Origin: Kalmusia sp. IMI 367209
Taxonomy: Eukaryota > Ascomycota > Dothideomycetes > Pleosporales > Didymosphaeriaceae
Direction of reading: 5' to 3'
Assembly (NCBI GenBank): GCA_027946365.1
Contig: JAPEUQ010000003.1
Location: 496,001-560,000, forward strand
Length of the DNA stretch: 64,000 nucleotides
Both the position numbers and the translations under genes were made by a program. The notes below the pieces were generated by a model. It was not told the DNA's origin. It saw only the letters and a list, made by a program, of their open reading frames with translations, and made no database searches. Each line of letters begins with the position of its first letter. Position 1 is the stretch's first letter. This document shows, piece after piece, positions 10,822 to 21,019 of the stretch.

Positions 10822-13143
10822 GCTGGCCTACAGCATAGCGAAATTGAAGGCATGAGGGCAAAGTTGATGGATAGGTTATGCATTTCAGAGGTTGCCCAAC
10901 GTATGTTCTCTGCGCACGCATTGCACTACTCTTCAGCCTTGGGCGCGGATCCGACAGGAAACTTTGTCGGTGACGGGGGTAAAGGGGAAGACTAATGAGG
11001 CGGTGGCGAGCGGAGTCTCCACCGGTTGGTCGGCGGGCGGTCCCGCGAGCACCATTCGCAATTCAAGGGTTTCCCTGAACATGCGGAGCGTTTGCGTGTA
11101 CGCAGATCGGCGCGCCACTAGTTGTTGCAGCACACATAGAGGGAAGGTTGCGCGCGTGTAGATAACATCTGATGTCATGGCACCTCGTGGGGGGTTTTGG
11201 TGACCGGGTTTCATCCGTTGTCTTTGGGATAGAGTGGGAAATCGTTTTCCATAAGAGGTGCTGTTAAATCCCTCAGGTCGTCTTGAAGCGGCTGGTGCGT
11301 TTGCATATGAGGTGTACATGTAAGGGTGTTCCTAGCATCGATATTTGTTGTCGAAACCGTAACATGTGCACGCGAAAATGACTGTTGTGATTAAAACGCT
11401 CCCTAAGCGAAACCTCTTTTCGGCGTCATCGTTTCGAGACGATCTAGAACTTTAAAATAACAGTTTCTGCGGCGCGTTGTATCTGTCTTGCTGATGAACA
11501 CAAATCCTCTGGGAACGAAATAGTGGCAACCTGTCGATAGACTGTGACAATATCTTTACTATGATTATGAAATATGATTGATCAGTTCGTTTTAGAACGT
11601 AGTCTACATAATTTGGACATCATGTCCACTGTAGAGAGTAAGCATAGTTCTACCTGAGGTGTTCTCCTCATCGGCCATTAAAGCCGAGATGATTTAGATC
11701 TGGCTAGCTAGGATCGGGTCCGCGCTTATCGTTCGTGGCATCGATGGCTTGGAATTTAGGACTAGACATGGCGCCGTTGAACAATCAATGTCATTGATTC
11801 GCATTCAATGTCAGCTGCCAACCGCACCAGCTCCTTGAGCTTCGTTTGGTGGATTGTGGCTTGGACCAGGATGAGGGTTCGTTATTCCGCAACGATTCTA
11901 CCAAGGCGCTAGAACCGCAGGGGCCATGGAGCCTCCCTCCGCTAATTATGCTTCATTCCGCTTTCGCCCTGTATCCTCGCCCCGGATGTCATTACCACAT
12001 TCGATATGATGTACTGATGATCATGATTTCGGGGATGCGGTTTGTAGTTCACGATGCTTCAGCATAGGACCCTGAATATTGCCTTGCTATGAAATTGTTC
12101 GTAGGCAATTAGGCTAGGAAAGCTGCTTCTTCAACAAATCTCAACTACCCTGCAATGATGATTCTTGTCTTGAGCCCAAATTCAACGATCATGATACCTC
12201 ATTTCCCTGTCTATCTTCAGTTGCAAGCTGCCCAACGCTTTGTCCCTGGCATTGTAGTGCCAATAATTACCAATCCAGCCTCATTCGTTCCCTTCACGCT
12301 ATTCGTTCTTTTCTATCTCGATCCAGCTCTTCCCGATATTAAATATCGTCCTAACTATGCACAGAATGTGAAGTTAGGCCTCAAGAGAAACCTGGATGTG
12401 TCTGATCGAATCCATCTCAGCCCAAATCTACTCCTCAGCCCTCGAATCTCCTCTATGTAGTTTCCTGACCCTTTACACCAATACTTCATATTCCCAATCA
12501 GCTCCGGATAGCTCGATAGATGGACAGGGAGATAACGTCCCAAAGTTCTTCTATCCTTCGTTTAGCTTCAGTCATACTGCGGCTCATGACGCTGAGTTTT
12601 TATATCTTTGCAAGGCCGTCGAAATTGGACCTTGTCATGGGTAGGAACACCGACAGCAAGTGCTTGCCTTTTGTGGCATTCAAGAACAGCTAGAAACGTC
12701 ATTGAAGATGAATCATGTATCTGTTTAAATTGCTTTTGAGGGTTTGTGGAGACGAAGGTCCATCCGAGCAATACGCTACAAAAGGTTAAAAGAAGAGAAA
12801 AATTGAACAATCCTCATATCCGGCCACGGTAAAAGTCAAGCCATTGGTAGACAAACAATGCAATCATGACTTTCGTTGCATGACGTCGCTCCACAAACAA
12901 TAGTTGTCCCATTCCGTTCGAATATACCATCTCCGCGCTCACAGCTTTATCGTCTTTCTCGGCACCAACACTGATGCGATCTACTCATCGGCACGAAAAG
13001 CGGAGAAACGCTCCACCTCACACCCTCGCACCTACGAATCTCCCAAGTGAAAAAGAAAATCGCACCATACACCCACCCATAAACTCCACCTTCATCCACG
13101 CAATACTACGTCGCAATACTCCATCCTCCTCGCGCTCCATGTC
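10822..13143. other. Long intergenic region, no supported gene
   Basis: Holds the promoter of the membrane protein next to 10822. A 128-aa minus-strand frame with an ATG (10933-11319) and a 101-aa plus frame (12155-12460) have no recognisable domain or splice support. Confidence 0.35.
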
Positions 13144-13341
13144 CCCGTCTTTCATCTTACCCGCCCTTGCCCCCCATCGCTCCATCCGAGAACGTTAGCC
13201 AGTCTCTCCTCCCATTAGTCGCAGAACGCGCATACTAGAACGGCACCGACGACATCGACTTAGGCGTCATGATGTTCAAGGGCGAGAAAAAGGGAAGATT
13301 GGGAAGAGGAGATACGGGAGGAAATGAAGAGGCTCTGGATG
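13144..13341 (+). pseudogene. Possible gene remnant with an in-frame TAG
   Basis: One plus frame reads as ordinary protein on both sides of a TAG at 13236-13238: upstream NVSQSLLPLVAERAY, downstream NGTDDIDLGVMMFKGEKKG, ending at a good donor (GTGAGT, from 13342). The composition and the downstream donor suggest an old coding exon interrupted by one stop. I cannot name the family, and no further exons were found. It could also be chance. Confidence 0.2.
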
Positions 13342-13695
13342 GTGAGTGCTGGGTAAGACATTGCTTATGATAATACAGATAGTGCAGTAGAGGAAGGAGG
13401 TGAAGAGGCGAAGGAGGGGACCGGTTGATATGCTGCGCTCGGGGAAAGATGGAGGCGGGTGGGAATATGATAGTTCGAAAGGATATTCGAGGTAGGTAGG
13501 AAGATGATGTAGATCATAGTGTTAGTACAGATGTGTGCTTTAGCAGTACATTTGGACTATTTAATCGTGAGTTTAAAGCTATGCAAGAGGGGAGAGATCA
13601 CGAGAGCCTGGAAAACAGCCAGTTGTGGGTAAAACTTCTTCCATATGAGAATTTATATATCGTAGCATCCGTTATAGCAGCGTTTCTCTACAGCT
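13342..13695. other. Short intergenic spacer, purine-rich
   Basis: G/A-rich sequence around 13380-13480; no gene seen. It is the 3' flank of the minus-strand gene that ends at 13696. Confidence 0.35.
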
Positions 13696-15150
13696 TTACT
13701 CACAAAGGAAATGACGCTGCCCTTCTCTCCCTCCCCGCCACCCAACCTCATGCCCTCTCACCCTCTCCTCAACTCTCCTCCTCCTCGCGTTTATCTCTTT
13801 CTCGCGCCTCCCCCACGCCGGCTCCATCCCCACCAAAGCATCCACCCTCTCACAAACATCCGCACACACTTCCTCAGCATGCAGTCCAACCTTATCTCCA
13901 ACCTCCTCTGCAACCTCGGCCGCGATCTCCGTCGTAGTTTCCTTGAACTCCTCCAACCTGTCGTCGAATGCGCGATTTAGCTCCGTAATGCCTTCATCCT
14001 TGGCCATGACGAGGTCGAGCCTGTGGTCTTCAAGGACGTCTTCGAATTCAGCGTCGGCAATAGCAACCCGTGCGAGAGCTTCGTCTTGGAGGATTTGTAA
14101 TTGGGTCTTGGCGATGGCGTTCAGCCGGGCGCTGAGAAGGTTGCGGGTGGAGGAGAGACCGTTGGGATGTGGAGCTAAGGGCGGCGACGAGAATGAGGAC
14201 GAGGGAGATACAGCGAACAGGCGGCTAAGCATGTCTGGTAGCATTGTTTGTAGAACTCCGGGAAGCAGTGTCTCGACTGCGTTTGTGATTGCTGCTTGGA
14301 AGTCTGGGGGGCTCGCGACGGTCGAAGGTAGAAGCTTGGGACTGGGTGTCGACGCTATCGTGGTCGCCTTCTCGGTCGACGAAGGTGTAGATTCATGGGA
14401 GGGGGACAGTAACACGCGCTTCGGTGATGGTGGCTCGGGCGTCGAGTTGTTTCTGGCTGCATCATGCTCATTAGTTGTTAGAGGGGGTGTGTAGGCAGGA
14501 GTTAACTCACCCCGCCTGTGACGTTTCTTGGCAACGTCGGCGTATGAAGGCGGATCTTCGAACACGGCGTCTTCGACAGGACTGAATATTGTCCAGTCGG
14601 CTTTCCTGTACGACTTTGCATCGTAGTGACCTTCCCATATGCCCGTAAACCTTTCTGGGTGTTCAATGATGCGCTGGAAACGTGCGTGGTGCTTCCGGTG
14701 AAGCCAACTGTAGTCGAACAAGATATGCACTTCTGTGGCTCTGGCGAGGTCCGCCAGCTGGCGGAAGCTAGGATGGGATCCATGCCTGGGTGCTATGCTG
14801 CTCGCAGACGGAGGACAGTGGATCGGGCAAGTTCTCTTGAGGGCTAAGGACAGAGTCTTCACATCAGGGATTCCCTGCCGTGCAATCTCGTCATGATGTG
14901 CTTGTGACTGCACTATCGCCGGTCCAAGGGAGCCTGATCCAGGAATCAAATTGTTCGCATCGTAGAGAAGAGTGAAGGATTGCTCGTCGTCGAAGCCAAC
15001 GATGTGAATCGAGAATCGGAGGGAAATTGTGGCCTGCGTGTAAGCTTCGGAATGCACAACGGCTAGCAAACATGACAGTGGTGAAGCGGCATTAGGTGTG
15101 GAATACGCCAACGCGGGGATACCGCCCTTGCGTACAAGGTAGTGGGGCAT
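13696..15150 (-). CDS. Uncharacterised two-part protein: globular N-terminal domain, disordered linker, C-terminal coiled coil (up to 484 aa)
   Basis: A long minus frame from an ATG at 15150. Residues 1-200 form a compact region (SFTLLYDANNLIPGSGSLGP, TEVHILFDYSWLHRKHHARF) that resembles an unnamed domain I associate with Dothideomycete hypothetical proteins; that recollection is unverified. Residues 205-340 are Ser/Pro/Thr-rich and disordered. Residues 345-484 are rich in Glu, Ala and Arg with heptad-like spacing, ending in an Arg-rich tail. A GTGAGT...GCAG segment at 14457-14510 is exactly 54 nt, has a CTAAC branch-like site, and is in frame, so the mature protein may lack 18 residues. A trace of promoter sequence lies upstream to 15340. 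Function is unknown. Confidence 0.68.
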   Translation of the reverse strand: MPHYLVRKGGIPALAYSTPNAASPLSCLLAVVHSEAYTQATISLRFSIHIVGFDDEQSFTLLYDANNLIPGSGSLGPAIVQSQAHHDEIARQGIPDVKTLSLALKRTCPIHCPPSASSIAPRHGSHPSFRQLADLARATEVHILFDYSWLHRKHHARFQRIIEHPERFTGIWEGHYDAKSYRKADWTIFSPVEDAVFEDPPSYADVAKKRHRRGELTPAYTPPLTTNEHDAARNNSTPEPPSPKRVLLSPSHESTPSSTEKATTIASTPSPKLLPSTVASPPDFQAAITNAVETLLPGVLQTMLPDMLSRLFAVSPSSSFSSPPLAPHPNGLSSTRNLLSARLNAIAKTQLQILQDEALARVAIADAEFEDVLEDHRLDLVMAKDEGITELNRAFDDRLEEFKETTTEIAAEVAEEVGDKVGLHAEEVCADVCERVDALVGMEPAWGRREKEINARRRRVEERVRGHEVGWRGGREGQRHFLCE

Positions 15151-16449
15151 CGTTCATTAATTTTCTAGATACACAGTCTAACTGAACTTACCCGAAGACC
15201 CCTCGTGCACAATGTTGCTGCACGAGGAACCCACCCACCCGGGCTTTGAAGTGTCGTTGCGAAGAGTAGCCCTGACTCAGTGGCAGTAAGTAGGTAGTGA
15301 CACCCAGCCGCTCCGGGAACCGCTGCCACAGCCGTGTTCACCTACCACCGACTGCTTGAGATCCACCCCTCTAACATGCAGATAGCCTGCGCGTTAAAGG
15401 CCTTGTGAGGTTCGCAAGGATGGTGGCCTGAGGCAAGCCGAGAAGTAGGTGAAGAGGGACAATGCACAGGCGGTTGACAAGAGGGGATGGGTGCTTTGCC
15501 GGTCGCGTGTACTGCGTGCGTGAAGGATATCGGCGCGGGGCGAAGGAAGGACAACGAAATAGATGTTTGATGAAGTTGAGGAGATGTCGAAGCTGAGGTT
15601 GGAGTAGGGTGGAGCAGGTGGAGAGTGTGAGCGCGGGCGCGGGCGCGTCGAGCCGATGCCCGTTCCGCTAGCGGCTTGGCACCACCAGCCACCCACCAGC
15701 CATCGCACCAGCGACCACAGTATTATACCACCGCAAGACTCATCGCAAGGCCTGAAGTACAAGAATTGTACCATTAGCGATCTAGTACGGGCTCATCGTC
15801 TTCGAGTCGGATTACACTGCACAAAGTCACTACATCGAGCTGACCCACACCCTCTCCATCAAAATACTTAGTGACGTTGAGAAGGGCCTCTATACAGTTG
15901 CTGGCGGGCTACGTGGGCTGATCATGCTCTCGTGCGATCGTATCTCGAGATAAGAAAGGCGCAGCCCGTTCAGGCCTTTCGATAGACTCTACCAGTCATG
16001 CGTTCCCGCGACGTTATATTCACCGTGGCTTTTTTTGGACAAACATCCAGTGCTCTACTGCACCAGGCCTATTAGATCTATAAACACCGCGTACATATTC
16101 AGTTTTTCCAGCAGTCGGTAGGAAAATTAACTATCAATGTCATTTAACCTGCCCAATCTGTCCTACAGCAAGGCGAGGCTAGATTGAACAACACGCAACC
16201 GATTCCCAACCATGTCGCATGTAGATTGACCTGACCCACGAAACAACCAATTCGGCACTTTCGATACTTTTCACGACCAGGATGGTCATAAGGCGAGCCT
16301 TGGCCGCTATCTTAGCACAACCGCCTAATCGGAGCCGCGTAGGGATAAGATCGTCATGTAACTCAACAACGGATGATATATATCGCCCTGGAAACCTACC
16401 ATGTCGCCTTTTTACTTCAACACACTCGCTTAATCGCTTGACTCGCAAA
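15151..16449. promoter_or_regulatory. Divergent intergenic region between the 484-aa gene and AA9
   Basis: Upstream of two divergent genes. The half near 15350-15700 gives C/T-rich reading frames on both strands that look like composition artefacts rather than genes. No clear regulatory motif identified. Confidence 0.3.
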
Positions 16450-17399
16450 ATGAGACTCTCTGTCGCTACACTGATCGCCGCTTGCAGCGGCACTGCACTC
16501 GCTCACGGGGGTGTTACTTCCTATTTGATCGACGGCAAGAACTACACAGGGTCAATACCTCCATCCGACTTCTACGAAATGCTTCGCTAATAGGATCTAA
16601 AGATATGATTGGACCTCCCCAGCCGCAGGCCAGAAGGACTTGATTCAACGCACCTGGGACTTCAATCCGCTCTCGGACTCGACGTCCCGCAACCTGACGT
16701 GCAACTTCAAAGGCATCACACTCCCCGGGGCATTCCATGCGCCTGTGCAAGCTGGGAGCAGCATCAGGGTTACGTGGGTAAGTGTAGATGGCTTCGGGTG
16801 GCCGCACACCCTGGGTCCAGTGTTAGCGTACATGGCAGACTGCGGAGGCGACTGCGCCGCTGTCACCGACACCGCGACGCTGAAGTGGTTCAAGATTGCT
16901 GAAGAGGGGCTTCGGCCGGGTTTCGCGATTGGCGAGGAGGACGGGTGGTTCCAGAACGACCTCTGGGAGAACAGGCGCACGGAGTATTGGAACGTTACTG
17001 TGCCAAAGAATTTAAAGCCTGGAAAGTACATGATCAGACATGAGATTATCATGCTAGAGCTGTCGCCCATACAGTTCTATCCGAACTGTGCGCACTTGGA
17101 GGTCGCGGGCGATGGATTGGGTGTGCCCAGCGGGGATTATTTGGTGCAGTTTCCGGGCGCATATAAGCTGAGCGGTGAGTACATCCTCTTCCTCATCTAG
17201 CTGTTGGACTATTGTTTCCATTATTAAAAGCTGTGCGCTGATTTTGTACGAAGATCCGGGAATTGCTATCTCTGGGAAAGTAAGAGGTGACAAAACTACA
17301 AAGGTCGGTTTTACTCAATGTTGTCCCTTGAAAATAATGCGTTGCTGACTCTGGACATAGAACTACACCGTGCCCGGGCCAAAGGTTTGGTCTGGCTGA
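16450..17399 (+). CDS. Secreted AA9 lytic polysaccharide monooxygenase (253 aa)
   Basis: Four exons: 16450-16550, 16603-17174, 17254-17303, 17361-17399. The signal peptide (MRLSVATLIAACSGTALA) ends right before HGGVTSY, so the mature protein starts with His19, the N-terminal ligand of the copper brace. The second histidine is His102 in DGFGWPHTLGP and the axial tyrosine is Tyr193 in IQFYPNCAHLEV. The protein ends with the typical YTVPGPKVWSG and has no cellulose-binding module. Family members oxidatively cleave cellulose or other beta-glucans outside the cell, using copper and a reductant or peroxide. Odd: where most members read HEIIALH, this one reads HEIIMLE, so the conserved second-sphere His appears replaced by Glu186. 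The first donor (GTCAAT) is unusual but restores the frame. Convergent with an FAD-linked oxidase. Confidence 0.88.
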
Positions 17400-18289
17400 A
17401 ATGGGGGCGGAGAAATATATACTCCCTGAGCGAAGAAAGAATAACGACTACGACTGCTACGAAATATGGTTTTGCCAGACGTTATAATATCGCGGGTCTG
17501 CCAGATAGTCACCGGATCAAAATCTACACTTGTGCATCAACCCATGTGGATCAATCAACGCTCTGTTTCTCCCTTCCGCAGCTGCTCCTGGACGCTGAAA
17601 TGCGTAGAAGAGTGTACGAAGTGACACTTACAATATTTCTAGCAGACTGTGCTGATCATCTTCACAATGATTCATCGATTCATTGATTCAAGCTCGTTAA
17701 TATGGAAAGAAAGTAGGCTTGATACAACCACATACTCTATCGCGTCGTGTTAAGAACTCGCCCAGTATGACTCAAGAGCAGTCAAGTTGAATGTGTCCGT
17801 TTCGGAGTACATCAAACGAAGATAGGCCAGGTGCAACTATAAGATACGATTTAGTAGCCATGAGGCTATTTGCAAAATAGATAGCTGCAAGCAAAAAGAT
17901 ATAGTATTGAGTAGATTTCAGATAGGTCACAAGACCGATAAATAATCAGCTGTAGCTGATTGATCTGTATTTTGTTCATTGGGATTCAACGATATATTCA
18001 TAGTTCAAGATATAGTAGTGACATCGCTGTTGTATAAAGTATTCAATGAGTTGAACAGGTCCATAAGGAAGTAAGATAGCCCGACAGGAGTCCGTAGAGG
18101 ATCTTTTGTTCAGTCTGTCTTCGAGTATCACAATCAGCATTTTACAGGTTCTGACTTCACTCAGTTATACTCCTGATCTAAATTTATTCAAGCAAGTTAT
18201 CCTCGTGTAATAGATGTTTTCATTGATTCATTACTTGATAGCTTTGAACTGATACAACTCCTAGAATTAAAAGCTAAGCCGAACACTAG
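17400..18289. other. A/T-rich spacer between convergent AA9 and FAD-oxidase genes
   Basis: No gene seen. It contains a small perfect inverted repeat at 17944-17961 (arm AATCAGCT, 2-nt spacer). Confidence 0.4.
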
Positions 18290-20167
18290 CTATAGATAGA
18301 TAATGCTATGGCTAATTAGGATGGAGGTACGGGAGGTAGGCCAAGCTCTGTCCCGGGAGCGGGGGAAAGTTGATCCCGTTAGTTCCTGATGCCCAAATAA
18401 AAACTCAGCATCCGCTGTTATATTTGCGTCGAAGCGTCGATCAGTCGGAGGTGGATATTCACTTGGTGTGGAAGGAATCGGGTCAACCATGCAAGCTCGG
18501 CCGTCTTTAGCCTGCATGTAATCCGCATTGATACCAGGACTAACCCAAAACCTCATTTCGGGGTCATATTTTCGCTTCAACTCCGACAAGCGCGCATAGT
18601 TGCTGCCCCAGAAGGAAGACGACCAGTTGGGCTCTGTGACACTGGCCTAGGGTATGGTTAGTGGGAGTCCATCTACACAGCAGGTAAGAACACGAACCTC
18701 GTTGATGTAGGTGCCCATGTCGGGCGCTAGGCGCCTTAAGCCGTCAGCGCTCGTGGTGTTAGTCTTGAATGCAATAATCAGCGCTGCTGCCTTCCTCCAC
18801 CCTGGATTTGCCGATACCGAGCTTCCATTTCCGAAGCGGGATCCAGGTGACATGATTTGCACCCCAAGGCTTCCACCTGTCTCGGCTAATGCCTGTGTTA
18901 TGTTGGGACTGACAAGATGTTCTGCGCTCAAAAGGCGGCTGTCATAAGGGACGATCCCACGGTCATAGCGATGATCGGCTGTGGTGGGCTGAGGCACGAG
19001 TGTTCCATATGTCCCTTCGAAAAACTCTCTATAGCTTGAGAATTCAAATGCTCGGGTTTGGAATGGTGTTATCCCAGGTAAACTGGACACGTTCGACAAA
19101 ATTGGGCCCCATATTTTGTTTGCGTTGGAAATACCCGATTGGGAGCCTGGATGGATAGCAAAGCATCTGATATTGGTGGGGAAGGTGTAAAAAAGTCGCG
19201 CTGATTCCCTGCTCTTGAAGATATGATGCTTTACCGAGCAAGTATCGAAGTGCCTCACTTGTGGCATATGTTCCTGGCTCTAATTCCGAGGCCTCTAGGG
19301 TCGAGTTGATGTACCAATTGTATCCTGTCATCGGAACCGGAACATGAGCCTTCCAGGTGGCTTGTACAACCACGCCAAATGTGCTGCCACCGCCACCTCG
19401 AATAGCCCAGAATAGATCCGAGTTGATCGCGCTATTGGCAACTCGGAGTTCGCCATCGGGCGTTACTATTAGCGCTTCGAGCCACTGGTCAACTCCAAGA
19501 CCGTACTGAGAGGTCATTGGACCGTACCCTCCGTTTTGACCCCAGCCTCCGCCTACGGCAACCGTTGCTACGTCCTTCAGTTCGATACAATGAAATACAA
19601 GTTAAGGTTGGACATACCAGCTCCGCCGCTTACTGTGAAAAGCCCGGATTTCGAGACTGCGTAGTTCAAAGGTAGACCAGCCAAAGCTGGCCCGAACGAG
19701 ACAGCGGCTTGTTCGCCTTCAACAAGCTTGATAGGCTCTGCCTCCGCGTCGATTCCCACGAAAGGAAGACCTTCCGTAGTGGCAGTGTAAGCAGGCATGA
19801 CACGAGAACCTTGAAACAAAGACAAATCGATAAGAAGTCCAGATCCTGCATCGCTACGTAACATTTGGTCGTGCCCCGTAGTCAATACACTCAGCCGAAT
19901 GTTATGATCTTTCGCAAAGCGCACGGCCTTCCGTACATCTTCGACGGATTTAGCCTGCAGCCGATAATTGGGAAGGGGGCCGTGTATGTCGCTGCCATTA
20001 GTAGCAATGACACCCGGCAGAGCTGCTTCCCATTGGGCATGGCTTGGCCAGTCTACGTCTGTCTTGAGCTTTCGGCAGCCAGCTGGTGTTGTCGTGACGC
20101 GAGACTGGGCACATAGAGTGATTGAGAGGAGAGATATAGCGGTGTAGACAAAAGTATAAGTTCTCAT
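18290..20167 (-). CDS. Secreted FAD-linked oxidoreductase (PCMH + BBE type, AA7 / isoamyl-alcohol-oxidase-like), frameshifted
   Basis: Start ATG at 20167 begins a signal peptide (MRTYTFVYTAISLLSITLCA). Exons 19618-20167, 18698-19546 and 18290-18646. The FAD-binding half shows VLTTGHDQMLRSDAGSGLL, with His99 as probable covalent flavin site, then SGGAG joined to WGQNGGYGPMTSQYGLGVDQ, and IRGGGGSTFGVV. No Cys partner of a bicovalent flavin is seen. The C-terminal BBE region reads NWSSSFWGSNYARLSELK. The middle exon is broken: frame A reads QEQGISATF and the family-like continuation YTFPTNIRCF is in frame B, after six Ts (minus strand, near 19190-19195). One T fewer would restore a single frame; no legal intron explains it. 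So it is either a recent null allele or a sequencing error. Such oxidases act on alcohols or oligosaccharides. Confidence 0.75.
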
Positions 20168-21019
20168 AATGAAGGAGGTCCCCAAGGTGCTGACGAGAAT
20201 ACAGTATTATGGTGGAGGATATCTTGGCTTTAAAAAGAAAACATCCAATATAGATCTGCAGCGTTTGTTTCATGACTTGGATGCATTGTCTTCTAGTGCA
20301 TCCGGTGTGTTCCGCCACACGCAATGCCAGTTTAACTATTGTGTCAGGCAAAAGCAGTGGTCTGTGCAGTAGCAAGGGACCTTGCAAGGTGGTCTGCAGC
20401 TCGAGTTTGACCATAGAAACTTGAATGAACTTGACATTACGAGATCTCCTGTCGAGAGCTTTCTGATAACATCTAGATTTAAGTTACCAGTTGTGATTAT
20501 GGACAAAAGTCGATTTTTTTGTATGGTGGAAACCCCGAACAAGGCGCGAACCACGAACACTTCTCATGCCCGACACCCCAGTAAAGCTCGTGCCTAGCGA
20601 GTGCTAGCTGTTCATCATCATTCATGTCACGCAAGGGATCGCGTATTCGCTTTTCAGAGCAGCTGACGCGAGACCGAGACCGAGACCGAGAACGAGAACG
20701 AGACTCACATGGACTGATATTAAGCGATTGGGTAGCTGCGAAAGGATAATTCTTATGATAAGTTGTGTAATATAATAGACTACCATTCTCTCTCTGTGGG
20801 GTTAGAACATCCCACTGCGCAGAACCACGAAAACCGTTCAAGTCCCACAAAGCTTAGCCCTATACTCTAATAGAGTCTTAGCTAGCTTAAAAGCATACTT
20901 TAAAAGAATCGCCATCCATTACCAGTTTCTGGCAGAAAATTCGCAGCATTCTTAGCAGGCCTGATTGGAATATAATTACGTTCCTCACAGTCGATATTAC
21001 TAATGTTGGTGTGTAGACA
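20168..21019. other. Intergenic region with a hexamer microsatellite
   Basis: Promoter of the FAD oxidase plus the 3' flank of the broken HET-NACHT gene. One minus frame near 20500-20850 encodes an Arg/Ser run over the microsatellite and then RDMNDDEQLALARHELYWG, but it has no ATG and no known domain. Confidence 0.35.
20669..20704 (+). repeat. Hexamer microsatellite (GAGACC/GAGAAC)
   Basis: About six tandem copies of a six-base unit, the first ones GAGACC and the last ones GAGAAC, between two fixed flanks. It would encode alternating Arg-Ser on the minus strand. Confidence 0.8.

Noticed and set aside
10933..11319. 128-aa minus frame with ATG
   Set aside because: No family resemblance, signal peptide or TATA-like element; could be real but I cannot support it.
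15342..15774. Overlapping 116- and 126-aa minus frames
   Set aside because: Ser/Pro/Arg-rich in both frames, as expected from C/T-biased non-coding DNA; no splice or domain support.
17944..17961. 18-bp inverted repeat as a terminator
   Set aside because: Such hairpins do not terminate RNA polymerase II transcription, and the region is otherwise featureless.
19150..19270. A short intron to explain the FAD oxidase frame change
   Set aside because: Candidate introns (from GTAAAG) would be only about 22-34 nt and would remove conserved residues; a one-base change in the T run is simpler.
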